From contig JAEYVS010000064.1 in NCBI GenBank assembly GCA_023429265.1, forward strand, positions 1-8,899: a stretch of DNA of 8,899 bases, written 5' to 3'. Origin of the DNA: Bacteroidota bacterium. Lineage in GTDB: Bacteria > Bacteroidota > Ignavibacteria > Tepidaquicellales > Tepidaquicellaceae. The translations under genes and the position numbers were made by a program. Of the stretch, positions 1 through 6,691 are shown piece by piece. Position 1 is the stretch's first letter; each line of letters starts with the position of its first letter. The notes beneath the pieces are model-generated. The model saw only the letters and a program-made list of their open reading frames with translations, searched no databases and had not been told where the DNA came from.

Positions 1-17
1 GATCCCATCCGGCCTCA
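1..17 (+). tRNA. 3' end of a tRNA gene, cut by the window edge
   Basis: The first bases read as the end of a T-loop (GATC, fitting the last four bases of TTCGATC), then a 3' T-stem strand CCATC that starts with the invariant C, a seven-base acceptor strand CGGCCTC and a discriminator A. The next bases are CGA, so CCA would not be encoded and would be added after transcription, as is common in this group. The 5' part, including the anticodon, lies outside the window, so the amino acid cannot be told. The hairpin at 26-52 and the GIY-YIG remnant at 61 support the reading, because GIY-YIG genes often follow tRNA genes. Confidence 0.6.
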
Positions 18-25
18 CGACGCAA

Positions 26-60
26 AGAGCTCCAATGAAAAATTGGGGCTCTACTTATTT
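26..60 (+). terminator. Hairpin after the tRNA, probable terminator
   Basis: An 11-bp stem (26-36 with 42-52, one G-U pair) closes a five-base GAAAA loop. A T-rich but interrupted stretch follows (CTACTTATTT). The position 9 bases after the tRNA end fits a tRNA transcript terminator. The T tract is imperfect, so efficiency is uncertain. Confidence 0.5.
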
Positions 61-162
61 ATGGATAAAAAACATCATTTATACATATTACAAAGTGCAA
101 GAGACGGTACGTATTATGTAGGTTCAATGTCGGACCTTGAGATTAGATTTAAGTGCATTTAG
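61..162 (+). pseudogene. Truncated GIY-YIG (URI-type) endonuclease remnant
   Basis: This 33-codon frame starts with ATG at 61 and encodes a recognisable N-terminal piece of the small single-domain GIY-YIG nucleases. LYILQS is the first strand (GIY motif), DGTYYVG carries the YIG motif as YVG, and LEIRF is the start of the helix that holds the catalytic arginine. Full members are about 80-100 residues; this one stops right after the arginine helix, so the later histidine and metal-binding glutamate are missing. I found no convincing continuation in the other frames of 163-236. The same frame is open upstream to base 1, through the tRNA tail, but that is not evidence of translation. It is most likely a decayed gene. 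The match rests on motif recognition in a short peptide. Confidence 0.6.
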
Positions 163-190
163 TTTTTGAAAAGTATTTGCTAAATTATGG

Positions 191-219
191 AAAGTCGATC
201 ATTTTGATTGGCTTTTTTT
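191..219 (+). terminator. Hairpin with T7 tract, just before the SET gene
   Basis: The stem GTCGATCA (194-201) pairs with TGATTGGC (205-212), with two G-U pairs and a three-base loop. It can be lengthened by A-T pairs from AAA at 191-193, and it runs directly into seven Ts (213-219). This is a normal intrinsic terminator shape. It would end transcription from the GIY-YIG/tRNA side. It finishes only 17 bases before the ATG at 237, which leaves almost no room for a promoter of the next gene, so a leader or attenuator role is possible. Confidence 0.55.
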
Positions 220-236
220 ATTTTTAAAATTATTAA

Positions 237-632
237 ATGAAAGAAAAATACGTTACTAAAAGATCAAAGATTGCGAGGTTTGGATTATTTGCAACACGTG
301 ATATTAAAAAAGGGGAGTTTATTGTAGAGTATAAGGGTAAAAAGCTTTTAAATGGTGATGTTGATTTTGATGACAAGCGCGCTGACCACAGATATATAAT
401 AGAACTCAATAAGAAGTGGTGTCTTGACGGTAACATTAAAGATAATCCCGCAAAGTACATAAATCATTCCTGCTTACCCAATAGTTATTATCAAACAACC
501 GGCCGAAGGGTACTCGTCAATTCGCTAAAGAAGATCAAAGAAGGCGAGGAGATCACGGTTAATTATGGAAAAGAGTATTTCGATGGATTTTTGAAAGGTA
601 TTTGCGGTTGTCCGAAATGCAAGAAAAAGTGA
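237..632 (+). CDS. Small SET-domain protein-lysine methyltransferase
   Basis: The 131-residue protein is almost nothing but a SET domain, the fold that moves a methyl group from S-adenosylmethionine to protein lysines. Visible motifs: FGLFATRDIKKGEFI (15-29, SAM-binding N-terminal part), a short variable insert (about 37-51), then the pseudoknot strand with NHSC (76-79) and ITVNY ending in the probable active-site Tyr110. A C-terminal post-SET-like cluster C-x-C-x2-C (Cys123, 125, 128) could bind zinc together with Cys79. It has no signal peptide or membrane segment, so it should act in the cytoplasm. The start at 237 is the only Met before the domain; no Shine-Dalgarno is seen. It stands alone, 82 bases before the kinase gene. 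Small bacterial SET proteins of this type are known, but their substrates are mostly unknown; ribosomal or DNA-binding proteins are possible. The fold call is strong, the substrate is open. Confidence 0.88.
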   Translation: MKEKYVTKRSKIARFGLFATRDIKKGEFIVEYKGKKLLNGDVDFDDKRADHRYIIELNKKWCLDGNIKDNPAKYINHSCLPNSYYQTTGRRVLVNSLKKIKEGEEITVNYGKEYFDGFLKGICGCPKCKKK

Positions 633-714
633 AGTTAATCCGGTTATAATCAATTTCCCCATATATCCCATTTTTTTGGTTATTCTTTTGTTATTCTAAT
701 TGTATATTGCAATT

Positions 715-1794
715 ATGAAAGTAAAGGAATTCTTAAGGGAAATGCCCAAATGGCTGGCATTTGTATTGGTTGTCCTCGGACTGGGGAGTGTCTTCCTTCT
801 GGACTTTTTTACAGGTAATGAGATATCATTTTCCATTTTATATCTGATCCCCATATCATTATGTTTGTGGTATATTGGTAGGTGGGAGGCAGTGGTAGTA
901 GCGGTAGTTAGTGCTACACTTTGGTATCTGGGTGAAAACCGCAAAGCATATTCACTTGATACCATTATTTACTGGAATACATTTGTGAGGCTTGGGTTCT
1001 TTTTTATAGTCGTGATGCTTCTGAATTATGTGAAGAAGTATAATTTATCGCTGGCAGACATTATCAAAGCAAGAACCGGTGAGCTTGAAAAGGAAATAGC
1101 GGTCAGAAAGAAAATTGAAGAAGAAGTAAAAGAAAAAAATGAACAGTTAAGTCATCTCGCGCAAAATATCCAGAAGGTAAGGGAAGAAGAAAATCTAAGG
1201 GTAGCAAGAGAGATTCACGATGAGCTCGGTCAGGTATTGACGGCATTAAAAATGGAAGTGAATCTTCTCAGCGCGAAAATACCTGATGATAAAAAATCGC
1301 GTTCACGTCTGGATTCTGTTAATGGTTTGATAGATGAAACCATTAATTCAGTTAGAAAAATCTCGACAAGGCTCCGTCCCCGTCTGCTGGATGAACTGGG
1401 ACTTTTTCCGGCGATGGAGATGCAGGTAAGGGAGCTTCAGACACGGACAGGCATAAGATGCATAACCGATTTCCCGGAGTCGGAGGTGATAAAGGATAAG
1501 GAGGTTTCACTTGCGGTTTTCAGGATATTTCAGGAAACGCTTACAAATGTAGCAAGACATTCAAATGCTACCAATGTTTTAATTAAAACCTATATGCAGT
1601 CAAACGAGTTTGTTATGGAGATCAAGGATAACGGGATAGGAATAGCAGATACAGAAAATACAAATGGTTCACTGGGAATTATGGGGATGAAAGAGAGAGT
1701 TAATTTATTGAATGGTACTCTTAATATAGAAAACCTCTCTCGAGGAGGTACACTAATTAAAGTCAATATTCCATTAAATTTTAATAAAAATTAA
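715..1794 (+). CDS. Membrane sensor histidine kinase, NarX/DesK-like (HisKA_3)
   Basis: The 359-residue kinase begins with about four hydrophobic helices (roughly residues 12-32, 38-54, 58-73, 84-104) and no large periplasmic loop, so the signal is probably sensed in or at the membrane. A charged coiled coil (about 110-160) leads to the dimerisation/phosphoacceptor motif REIHDELGQ with His168. The ATPase domain follows: N-box QETLTNVARH (273-282), DNGIGI (305-310), GSLGIMGM (318-325) and a final GGT strand. This is the HisKA_3/HATPase_c architecture that pairs with NarL-type regulators. I chose ATG 715 over an in-frame TTG at 700, because the TTG adds only five residues and lies in an AT-rich inverted repeat (697-702/710-715) that reaches the ATG. 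No Shine-Dalgarno is visible. The stop overlaps the start of the regulator gene by one base (TAATG), which indicates coupled translation and a cognate pair. The ligand is unknown. Confidence 0.93.
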   Translation: MKVKEFLREMPKWLAFVLVVLGLGSVFLLDFFTGNEISFSILYLIPISLCLWYIGRWEAVVVAVVSATLWYLGENRKAYSLDTIIYWNTFVRLGFFFIVVMLLNYVKKYNLSLADIIKARTGELEKEIAVRKKIEEEVKEKNEQLSHLAQNIQKVREEENLRVAREIHDELGQVLTALKMEVNLLSAKIPDDKKSRSRLDSVNGLIDETINSVRKISTRLRPRLLDELGLFPAMEMQVRELQTRTGIRCITDFPESEVIKDKEVSLAVFRIFQETLTNVARHSNATNVLIKTYMQSNEFVMEIKDNGIGIADTENTNGSLGIMGMKERVNLLNGTLNIENLSRGGTLIKVNIPLNFNKN

Positions 1795-2435
1795 TGAAAG
1801 TTTTACTGGCAGATGATCATTGGATCGTAAGAAAAGGCTTAAAGGAAGTCCTCTCCGAGCTATCATCGATAGATGAAATAGGAGAGGCATCAAATGCAGT
1901 GGAAATTATGGAGCAGCTTTTCAAAACTGATTGGGACATTATCATTCTTGACCTGTCACTTCCGGATAAAAACGGTCTGGATATACTCATTGAAATTAAG
2001 AAAAGAAAGCCTGAACAAAAGGTTCTAATTTTGACAATGAACCAGGAAGATGAAATAGCGTTGCGAGCTCTAAAAACGGGTGCCTCCGGTTATTTAACAA
2101 AGGAGAGTGTTCCTGAGGAATTAATTAATGCCATTAATAAGATATTGTCAGGTGGGAGGTATGTTTCACATAGGATTGCAGAAACAATAGCCCTCTCAAT
2201 GGAAAAATACCAGGGTAAAGCGCCCCATGAAACATTGTCAGATAGAGAATTCCAGGTTCTATGTCTTATTGCGTCAGGAAATTCACTTAAGGAGATAAGC
2301 CATGATTTATGTCTTAGTGTTAAAACCATTAGTACTTATAGGACCAGAATCCTGGAAAAATTGAAGTTAGGTTCAAATGTAGATATTACACATTATGCGA
2401 TTAAGCATAGAATAATTATCCCGCCTAAAGTTTAA
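1794..2435 (+). CDS. NarL/FixJ-family response regulator
   Basis: The 213-residue regulator has a receiver domain (about 1-120) with acidic pocket Asp7/Asp8, phosphoacceptor Asp53 in ILDLSLPD, Thr81 and Lys103, all the residues needed for phosphorylation. A short linker leads to a LuxR-type helix-turn-helix (about 148-190), which opens with LSDREFQVL and contains LSVKTISTYRTRILEKL as the recognition region. It is a DNA-binding transcription regulator, expected to be switched by the kinase whose stop codon overlaps its start (TAATG). Length and layout are normal for the family and nothing is missing. Target genes are not shown by the sequence; the direct repeat that begins 10 bases after the stop is a candidate binding region only by position. 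No clear terminator follows. Confidence 0.95.
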   Translation: MKVLLADDHWIVRKGLKEVLSELSSIDEIGEASNAVEIMEQLFKTDWDIIILDLSLPDKNGLDILIEIKKRKPEQKVLILTMNQEDEIALRALKTGASGYLTKESVPEELINAINKILSGGRYVSHRIAETIALSMEKYQGKAPHETLSDREFQVLCLIASGNSLKEISHDLCLSVKTISTYRTRILEKLKLGSNVDITHYAIKHRIIIPPKV

Positions 2436-2444
2436 TAAACAAAA

Positions 2445-2507
2445 GCTAAACAAGGATTATCCCACAATTATGTAGGATATTTCTTACGCTAAAACAAGGT
2501 TATTCCC
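2445..2507. repeat. Imperfect tandem direct repeat, possible operator pair
   Basis: Copy 1 (2445-2463) reads GCTAAACAAGGATTATCCC and copy 2 (2488-2507) reads GCTAAAACAAGGTTATTCCC. With three single-base gaps, 18 bases match. The copies start 43 bases apart, close to four helical turns, so bound proteins would face the same side of the DNA. They lie between the regulator gene and the small secreted protein gene. A regulatory role is inference; chance similarity in AT-rich DNA is possible. Confidence 0.35.
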
Positions 2508-2756
2508 TATTTAACGGTCAATAAGAATTACTTAACTTAAGTTTATACCTTTCGAAATTGTAAGTTCAGATGCTAATGATTTCTGGAAAAACAATTTTGG
2601 TATGGGGACCTGGGGATTAAATAAAATTTCAACCAATCATTTCATACTTCTTTAACCCCGCCATCAAGTTCATTTCATTTAATTAAAATTCGGCTTTATC
2701 AAAGGTATCCCGTTATATCCTGCGTTATTGCTTGAATTTTTTAAAAACAAACCTTT

Positions 2757-2763
2757 AAGGAGG
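2757..2763 (+). promoter_or_regulatory. Strong Shine-Dalgarno (AAGGAGG) for the 2774 gene
   Basis: AAGGAGG is a full match to the anti-Shine-Dalgarno sequence, 10 bases before the ATG at 2774. It fixes the start of that gene. It stands out because the other complete genes in the window show no such motif, suggesting that this small protein is translated at a high rate. Confidence 0.8.
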
Positions 2764-2773
2764 ATCTAAATTT

Positions 2774-3130
2774 ATGAAACAAATCCTTTACTCAGGGATA
2801 GTTGTTCTACTTTTATTTGTAATAGTTGGGTTTACAAATGCAGGCAATTATTCTGTAATCAATAAATCAGGCGTAAACGTAACCGGCATATCGATCTCAC
2901 CTGCCGGAATGAATTTCCAAAATGCAGTAACATTTTCACGTTCGATAAATACAGATCAAATAATTTCTATAGATTTTGAATCGGACAGTGAGAACTGCCT
3001 ATACGACATAAAATATTCCGATTCTAACGGGAAATCTTATGTGATGTCAGGAATAGATCTATGCGAAAGCAATGAAATAATCCTGGAAAGAGTAATCACA
3101 GACGAAGCTCCGGCGATTCAGCTGAAGTAA
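2774..3130 (+). CDS. Small secreted protein of unknown function, beta-rich
   Basis: The 118-residue product starts with a clear signal peptide: Lys3, a hydrophobic stretch (about 8-20) and a probable cut after TNA at residue 23. The mature part of about 95 residues is predicted to be mostly beta strands. It follows a pattern I recall from small secreted bacterial proteins: an N-terminal NKSG turn (30-33), an ISISP strand (39-43), a middle IISIDF strand (63-68) and YDIKYSDSNG followed by GIDLCE. Such proteins are sometimes mislabelled in databases (for example as argininosuccinate lyase). Cys75 and Cys97 are the only cysteines of the mature chain and could form a disulfide outside the cytoplasm. 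The start is set by the strong Shine-Dalgarno at 2757. The gene lies 52 bases before the large T9SS protein gene, with no terminator between them, so they may share a transcript. The protein has no T9SS domain of its own. Function unknown. Confidence 0.85.
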   Translation: MKQILYSGIVVLLLFVIVGFTNAGNYSVINKSGVNVTGISISPAGMNFQNAVTFSRSINTDQIISIDFESDSENCLYDIKYSDSNGKSYVMSGIDLCESNEIILERVITDEAPAIQLK

Positions 3131-3182
3131 TTATTCGGATTACAACTAAAGGATCATTTTAAAAACATAAAGTTTAACTATA

Positions 3183-6100
3183 ATGAAAAAATTTTCAACA
3201 TTATTAGTTCTTATTATCCTTACAATATTTTTACAAAAGAGTGCAGAAGCTCAGCTAACAGGAACCAAAACAATACCCGGTGACTATGCCACAATTGCCG
3301 CCGCAATCACAGATCTAAACACGCAAGGGGTTGGAGCAGGCGGTGTTATTTTTAATATTGCACCGGGCACAACTGAGACTGTTCCAGCCGGTGGATTTGT
3401 TATTAATATCACATCAAATCCTCCAACTTCTGCAAACCCGGTCGTTTTTCAGAGAAACGGCGCGGGCGTCAATCCATTGATCCAAACAGATGCAGGCGGC
3501 TCTGGTGTTATTTCCGGTACTGCATTGGGCAGTAATGGTGACGCAATGATAAAACTTGTAGGAACAGATTTTATTACCTTTAATAATTTATCATTTCAAG
3601 AAAATTATACAGGGGCTGATCAGATACTAAAAACTGAATACTGTATTTATATGGTAAGAGGATCATCTATTGACGGATGTAAAAATGTTACTGTCAACGG
3701 ATGTTCCTTCCAGCAGCAGCAATCAAATATTTATTCAAGCTGTATATCAGCCGCAAATAGAGATGCAGCTGGGGTAACAACCAATCCTACAGATCTGAAC
3801 GGAAGACACGAAAACATTTCTATACAGGGAAGTTCATTTAATAACAGTTTTAACGGTATGTATTTCCTGGGATTTAATGACCCGGCTCCATATGAGCTTT
3901 TTGAAACAAACATTAACATAGGTACAATTACCGGAAATACATTAACTAACATTGGAACAGGCCTTACAGGTACCACTACTGCCTCTCATTATGGAATTTA
4001 TACTCAGTATTGTGACAGTGTAAGGATCAATAATAATAATGTTAAGCTTAATACCGGAACTAATAACGCGACTCATTATGGAATAATTGCAACAACAGCT
4101 CTTGGTGCATTTGTTGAAATTGATGGAAATACCGTAAGCGATACTTCATTGGGTACAGGACAGCATGGAGCGATAGCAAGCGGAGTAGGCTATAATGCAG
4201 CAGGTCCAATGAATACTGTTAAAATTACTAATAATGTAGTAAGGCATTGTTTTGCTCCTAATATGGCAGCATCATCCTCGCTGTATGTGTATAGTTTTGC
4301 AGGTCCTTATAATTTAATAATGTCTAATAATCTTGTGGACAGCTGTCACGTAGGCGGAGGTACAGGAACTAATTCCGGACCTCAGTATGGTGTATATTCG
4401 TCTACATCACAAACTACTGCAGGTGCTACATATACCATAGCAAATAACACAGTAAGAAATCTGAGCAGAAGCCAGGTAACTCCTGCCGCAGGTACTACTT
4501 ATGCGATATATATACTTGGTGGTGGAGCTACAACTGAGATAAACAATAATACTGTTAATAATATAACAAATGTATCAACAACCGGTCCAACTGCCGGTAT
4601 TTATTTCAGTCCAACAGTAACAGAGGTAAATGTTCACGATAATACTGTAAGCAATTTAATAAAAACTGCTACCGGTACTACAGGAGCAATGTATGCTTAC
4701 TATCAGAGTACCAGTACTCCCATAAGCCGAAACTATAACAATGTTGCTTTCAATATTCATAATATGGGTACCACTGCTGTGACATATGGATATTATGACT
4801 TTGCGACAGCAGGGACCGGTGTCGAGGAATTTTATGACAATCACTTTTATAATATAACAAGCAATACATCCGGTGTTCTTATCGGAGCATTTGTTAGTAA
4901 CGGATTATCTACCAATCTACAGACAAAACGCGCATCAGGAAATCTAATACACGATCTGAATCAGACAGGCACTGGGCAAACTGGTGGTATAAATATGAAC
5001 TACGCGCTCTATGGCAATGTATATGATAATAAAGTATTTAATATCAATACAAACAATGTGGCAAGCGCACCCGCTGTATATGGTATCTTTATGAATAATG
5101 CTGTTGTTGCATCTAATTATAATGCATACAATAATATGATCCACGAAATTCATGCTCCGCTATCAGGATCAGGGCTTGGAGTACTTGGTATGTGGATCAA
5201 TGGTGGTGATACAGCTGATGTATCGTATAATTCCATTTACCTTGATAGTACGTCCACAGGAGTAAACTTTGGGGCATACGCGTTATACATAGCAGGCCCT
5301 ACCACCGCCACATTGAAAAATAATATAGTTATTAATAAATCTGTTCCTGTTGGTACTGGCTCAAATCTTGGAATATTCAAAGCCGCAACAGCATTCTATG
5401 GAACAGCCTCAAATAACAATAATGTTTATGTAACTCCGGGTGCGTCAAATTTTATTTATTATGACGGTACTCTTACACACCAGACATTTGCAAATTTCCA
5501 GACAGCTGTTGCTCCGGCTGAGACAAACTCATTTACGGAGAATTCACCGTTTGTGAATGTCTCTACCCATCCGTATAACCTGGATATGTCGACCACAATT
5601 GCCACTTTATGTGAGAGTGGCGGTATCCCTGTAGCGGGCATTACAACTGACATTCACGGTACAACCAGGAATGTAACAACACCTGACGTGGGTGCAGATG
5701 AATTCGACGGTATAGGTCCTGTAACATTAGCTCCAACACTTGTATATCCTTCAAACGGTGCTGTATTGGTAGAGGTAAATCCTCTTATGAATTGGGATGC
5801 CGTGGCAAATGCCTCAACATACCATATTCAAATATCTACTGATTCAACATTCACTACATCACTTCTTGACGTGGATACAGTGACTACATCACAGCTTCAA
5901 TTAGGAAATAACTTCCTGGCTGTAAATACAAAATATTACTGGAGAGTTAGCGGTGAAAATAGCATTGGTGAAGGACCATTCTCTGATATGTGGAGCTTTA
6001 CAACAGGAGTGACGAATGTAGAACCTACATCCATTCCAATGGTATTTGATTTATTCCAGAACTATCCTAACCCGTTCAATCCGACAACGAAGATAAGGTT

Positions 6101-6302
6101 TGATATACCAAAAGCCTCATTTGTATCCTTGAAGGTGTATGACATAACCGGTAGGGAAGTTGCTACACTTGTAAATAATACACTTGAGCCTTCAAGGTAT
6201 GAAGTTGAGTGGAATGGTTCACAATTTGGAAGCGGTGTATATTTCTTCAGGATCCAGGCAGGAGACTTTGTAAAGGTCCAGAAGATGATACTTACAAAAT
6301 AA
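3183..6302 (+). CDS. Secreted beta-helix protein with Fn3-like domain and T9SS sorting signal
   Basis: The 1039-residue protein has a signal peptide (cut near residue 23, AEA before Gln24), so it crosses the inner membrane by Sec. Residues about 28-110 form a start module (IPGDYATIAAAI then GGVIFNI) common in Ignavibacteria surface proteins. A long right-handed parallel beta-helix follows (about 110-800), with repeated NN-T/V-V rungs and YGIY-like strands. It ends with a capping segment rich in DIHGTTR and DVGADEFDG (about 815-843). An Fn3-like domain (about 849-942, with YYWRV) precedes the C-terminal T9SS type A sorting domain (946-1039), with NYPNPFNP (960-967), a GREVATLV strand and the final VQKMILTK. 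The sorting domain directs passage through the outer membrane and attachment or release. The beta-helix suggests carbohydrate binding or a lyase/hydrolase, but I see no catalytic motif. No Shine-Dalgarno is seen. A strong terminator follows at 6360. Confidence 0.93.
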   Translation: MKKFSTLLVLIILTIFLQKSAEAQLTGTKTIPGDYATIAAAITDLNTQGVGAGGVIFNIAPGTTETVPAGGFVINITSNPPTSANPVVFQRNGAGVNPLIQTDAGGSGVISGTALGSNGDAMIKLVGTDFITFNNLSFQENYTGADQILKTEYCIYMVRGSSIDGCKNVTVNGCSFQQQQSNIYSSCISAANRDAAGVTTNPTDLNGRHENISIQGSSFNNSFNGMYFLGFNDPAPYELFETNINIGTITGNTLTNIGTGLTGTTTASHYGIYTQYCDSVRINNNNVKLNTGTNNATHYGIIATTALGAFVEIDGNTVSDTSLGTGQHGAIASGVGYNAAGPMNTVKITNNVVRHCFAPNMAASSSLYVYSFAGPYNLIMSNNLVDSCHVGGGTGTNSGPQYGVYSSTSQTTAGATYTIANNTVRNLSRSQVTPAAGTTYAIYILGGGATTEINNNTVNNITNVSTTGPTAGIYFSPTVTEVNVHDNTVSNLIKTATGTTGAMYAYYQSTSTPISRNYNNVAFNIHNMGTTAVTYGYYDFATAGTGVEEFYDNHFYNITSNTSGVLIGAFVSNGLSTNLQTKRASGNLIHDLNQTGTGQTGGINMNYALYGNVYDNKVFNINTNNVASAPAVYGIFMNNAVVASNYNAYNNMIHEIHAPLSGSGLGVLGMWINGGDTADVSYNSIYLDSTSTGVNFGAYALYIAGPTTATLKNNIVINKSVPVGTGSNLGIFKAATAFYGTASNNNNVYVTPGASNFIYYDGTLTHQTFANFQTAVAPAETNSFTENSPFVNVSTHPYNLDMSTTIATLCESGGIPVAGITTDIHGTTRNVTTPDVGADEFDGIGPVTLAPTLVYPSNGAVLVEVNPLMNWDAVANASTYHIQISTDSTFTTSLLDVDTVTTSQLQLGNNFLAVNTKYYWRVSGENSIGEGPFSDMWSFTTGVTNVEPTSIPMVFDLFQNYPNPFNPTTKIRFDIPKASFVSLKVYDITGREVATLVNNTLEPSRYEVEWNGSQFGSGVYFFRIQAGDFVKVQKMILTK

Positions 6303-6359
6303 GATTTAATTCAGTTGTACAAGATAGCAAAGTAAATCCTCCTTTACTTGCATTATCTG

Positions 6360-6393
6360 AAATCCCCCATTTATACAATGGGGGATTTTTTTT
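6360..6393 (+). terminator. Strong intrinsic terminator of the 3183 gene
   Basis: A perfect 12-bp stem (6360-6371 with 6377-6388), built on CCCCC/GGGGG, closes a five-base TATAC loop. The T run is eight bases long (6386-6393), three of which pair in the stem. On the other strand only three Ts follow the stem, so it acts mainly on + strand transcripts. It lies 57 bases after the stop of the beta-helix gene. Confidence 0.9.
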
Positions 6394-6483
6394 ACCCCGA
6401 AGAATTCCTACAAGCATTGTAAGACAAATCTTACCGATATTCAGGTTAATGCTTATTTGATTGGAAATCCAGTATTTATAAAT

Positions 6484-6520
6484 TAGCAATATTGTTTAAT
6501 TAAACAAAGTGAGGTTGCTA
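6484..6520. promoter_or_regulatory. Nested palindrome, candidate operator
   Basis: A perfect 16-bp palindrome TTGTTTAATTAAACAA (6492-6507) sits inside a second inverted repeat, TAGCAA (6484-6489) with TTGCTA (6515-6520). It lies about 190 bases before the second secreted protein gene. TATAGTTTTTG at 6519-6529 just after it is a loose match to the Bacteroidota -7 element. Protein binding is an inference from symmetry and position. Confidence 0.35.
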
Positions 6521-6653
6521 TAGTTTTTGGGGTGGATTAAATAGAGGAGGAAGTAATCATCACTCATACATAATATTTCCCATTAATTCTTCTTAGAAGT
6601 AATCACATCGTATTTCCATCGACTAATTTACAAAAGCATCCCGTTTAAAATTT

Positions 6654-6691
6654 AGGGCTGTATGACGCAAAAAAAGTGTCATACGGGTTTT
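6654..6691 (+). terminator. Terminator-like hairpin in the leader of the 6714 gene
   Basis: GTATGACGC (6660-6668) pairs with GTGTCATAC (6676-6684), nine pairs with one G-U, around a loop of seven As. Two more pairs extend the base. GGG and a short T4 run (6688-6691) follow. The T run is weak. The hairpin ends 22 bases before the ATG at 6714, so it could end an upstream transcript, act as an attenuator, or stabilise the mRNA. Confidence 0.4.

Larger units (their letters stand above)
2436..2773. other. 338-bp intergenic region before the small secreted protein gene
   Basis: No gene-like frame was found on either strand. The region holds the imperfect direct repeat at 2445-2507, a 10-bp palindrome AACTTAAGTT (2534-2543) and the Shine-Dalgarno at 2757-2763. 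A weak bulged inverted repeat (2612-2621 with 2651-2659) is present but its loop is about 29 bases. I see no convincing promoter pair and no T-tract terminator for the two-component operon. Confidence 0.6.

Noticed and set aside
700..714. TTG start five codons before the kinase ATG
   Set aside because: It adds only five residues, has no ribosome binding site, and ATG 715 places the first membrane helix normally.
696..2329. Minus-strand frames 696-965 and 2090-2329
   Set aside because: They lie opposite the kinase and regulator genes, whose domains are clear.
2571..2621. Mini frame of 16 codons (ATG 2571 to TAA 2621)
   Set aside because: It has no ribosome binding site and no recognisable motif, and a frame this short is expected by chance.
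2612..2659. Inverted repeat GGGGATTAAA with TTTAACCCC
   Set aside because: It has a bulge and a loop of about 29 bases and no T run, so it is too weak to call a terminator or riboswitch.
4320..4640. Possible DNA-level repeat or CRISPR-like array
   Set aside because: The recurring AATAATACTGTT-like words come from the protein repeat (NNTV) at uneven spacing, without constant repeats or spacers.
3731..5653. Minus-strand frames inside the beta-helix gene (for example 3731-3976, 4656-4844, 4944-5153, 5459-5653)
   Set aside because: They are antisense shadows of a well-supported gene, and their peptides show no recognisable domain.
6209..6489. Frames 6209-6460 (+) and 6292-6489 (-)
   Set aside because: They overlap the end of the beta-helix gene and run through the strong terminator hairpin; the peptides show no domain.
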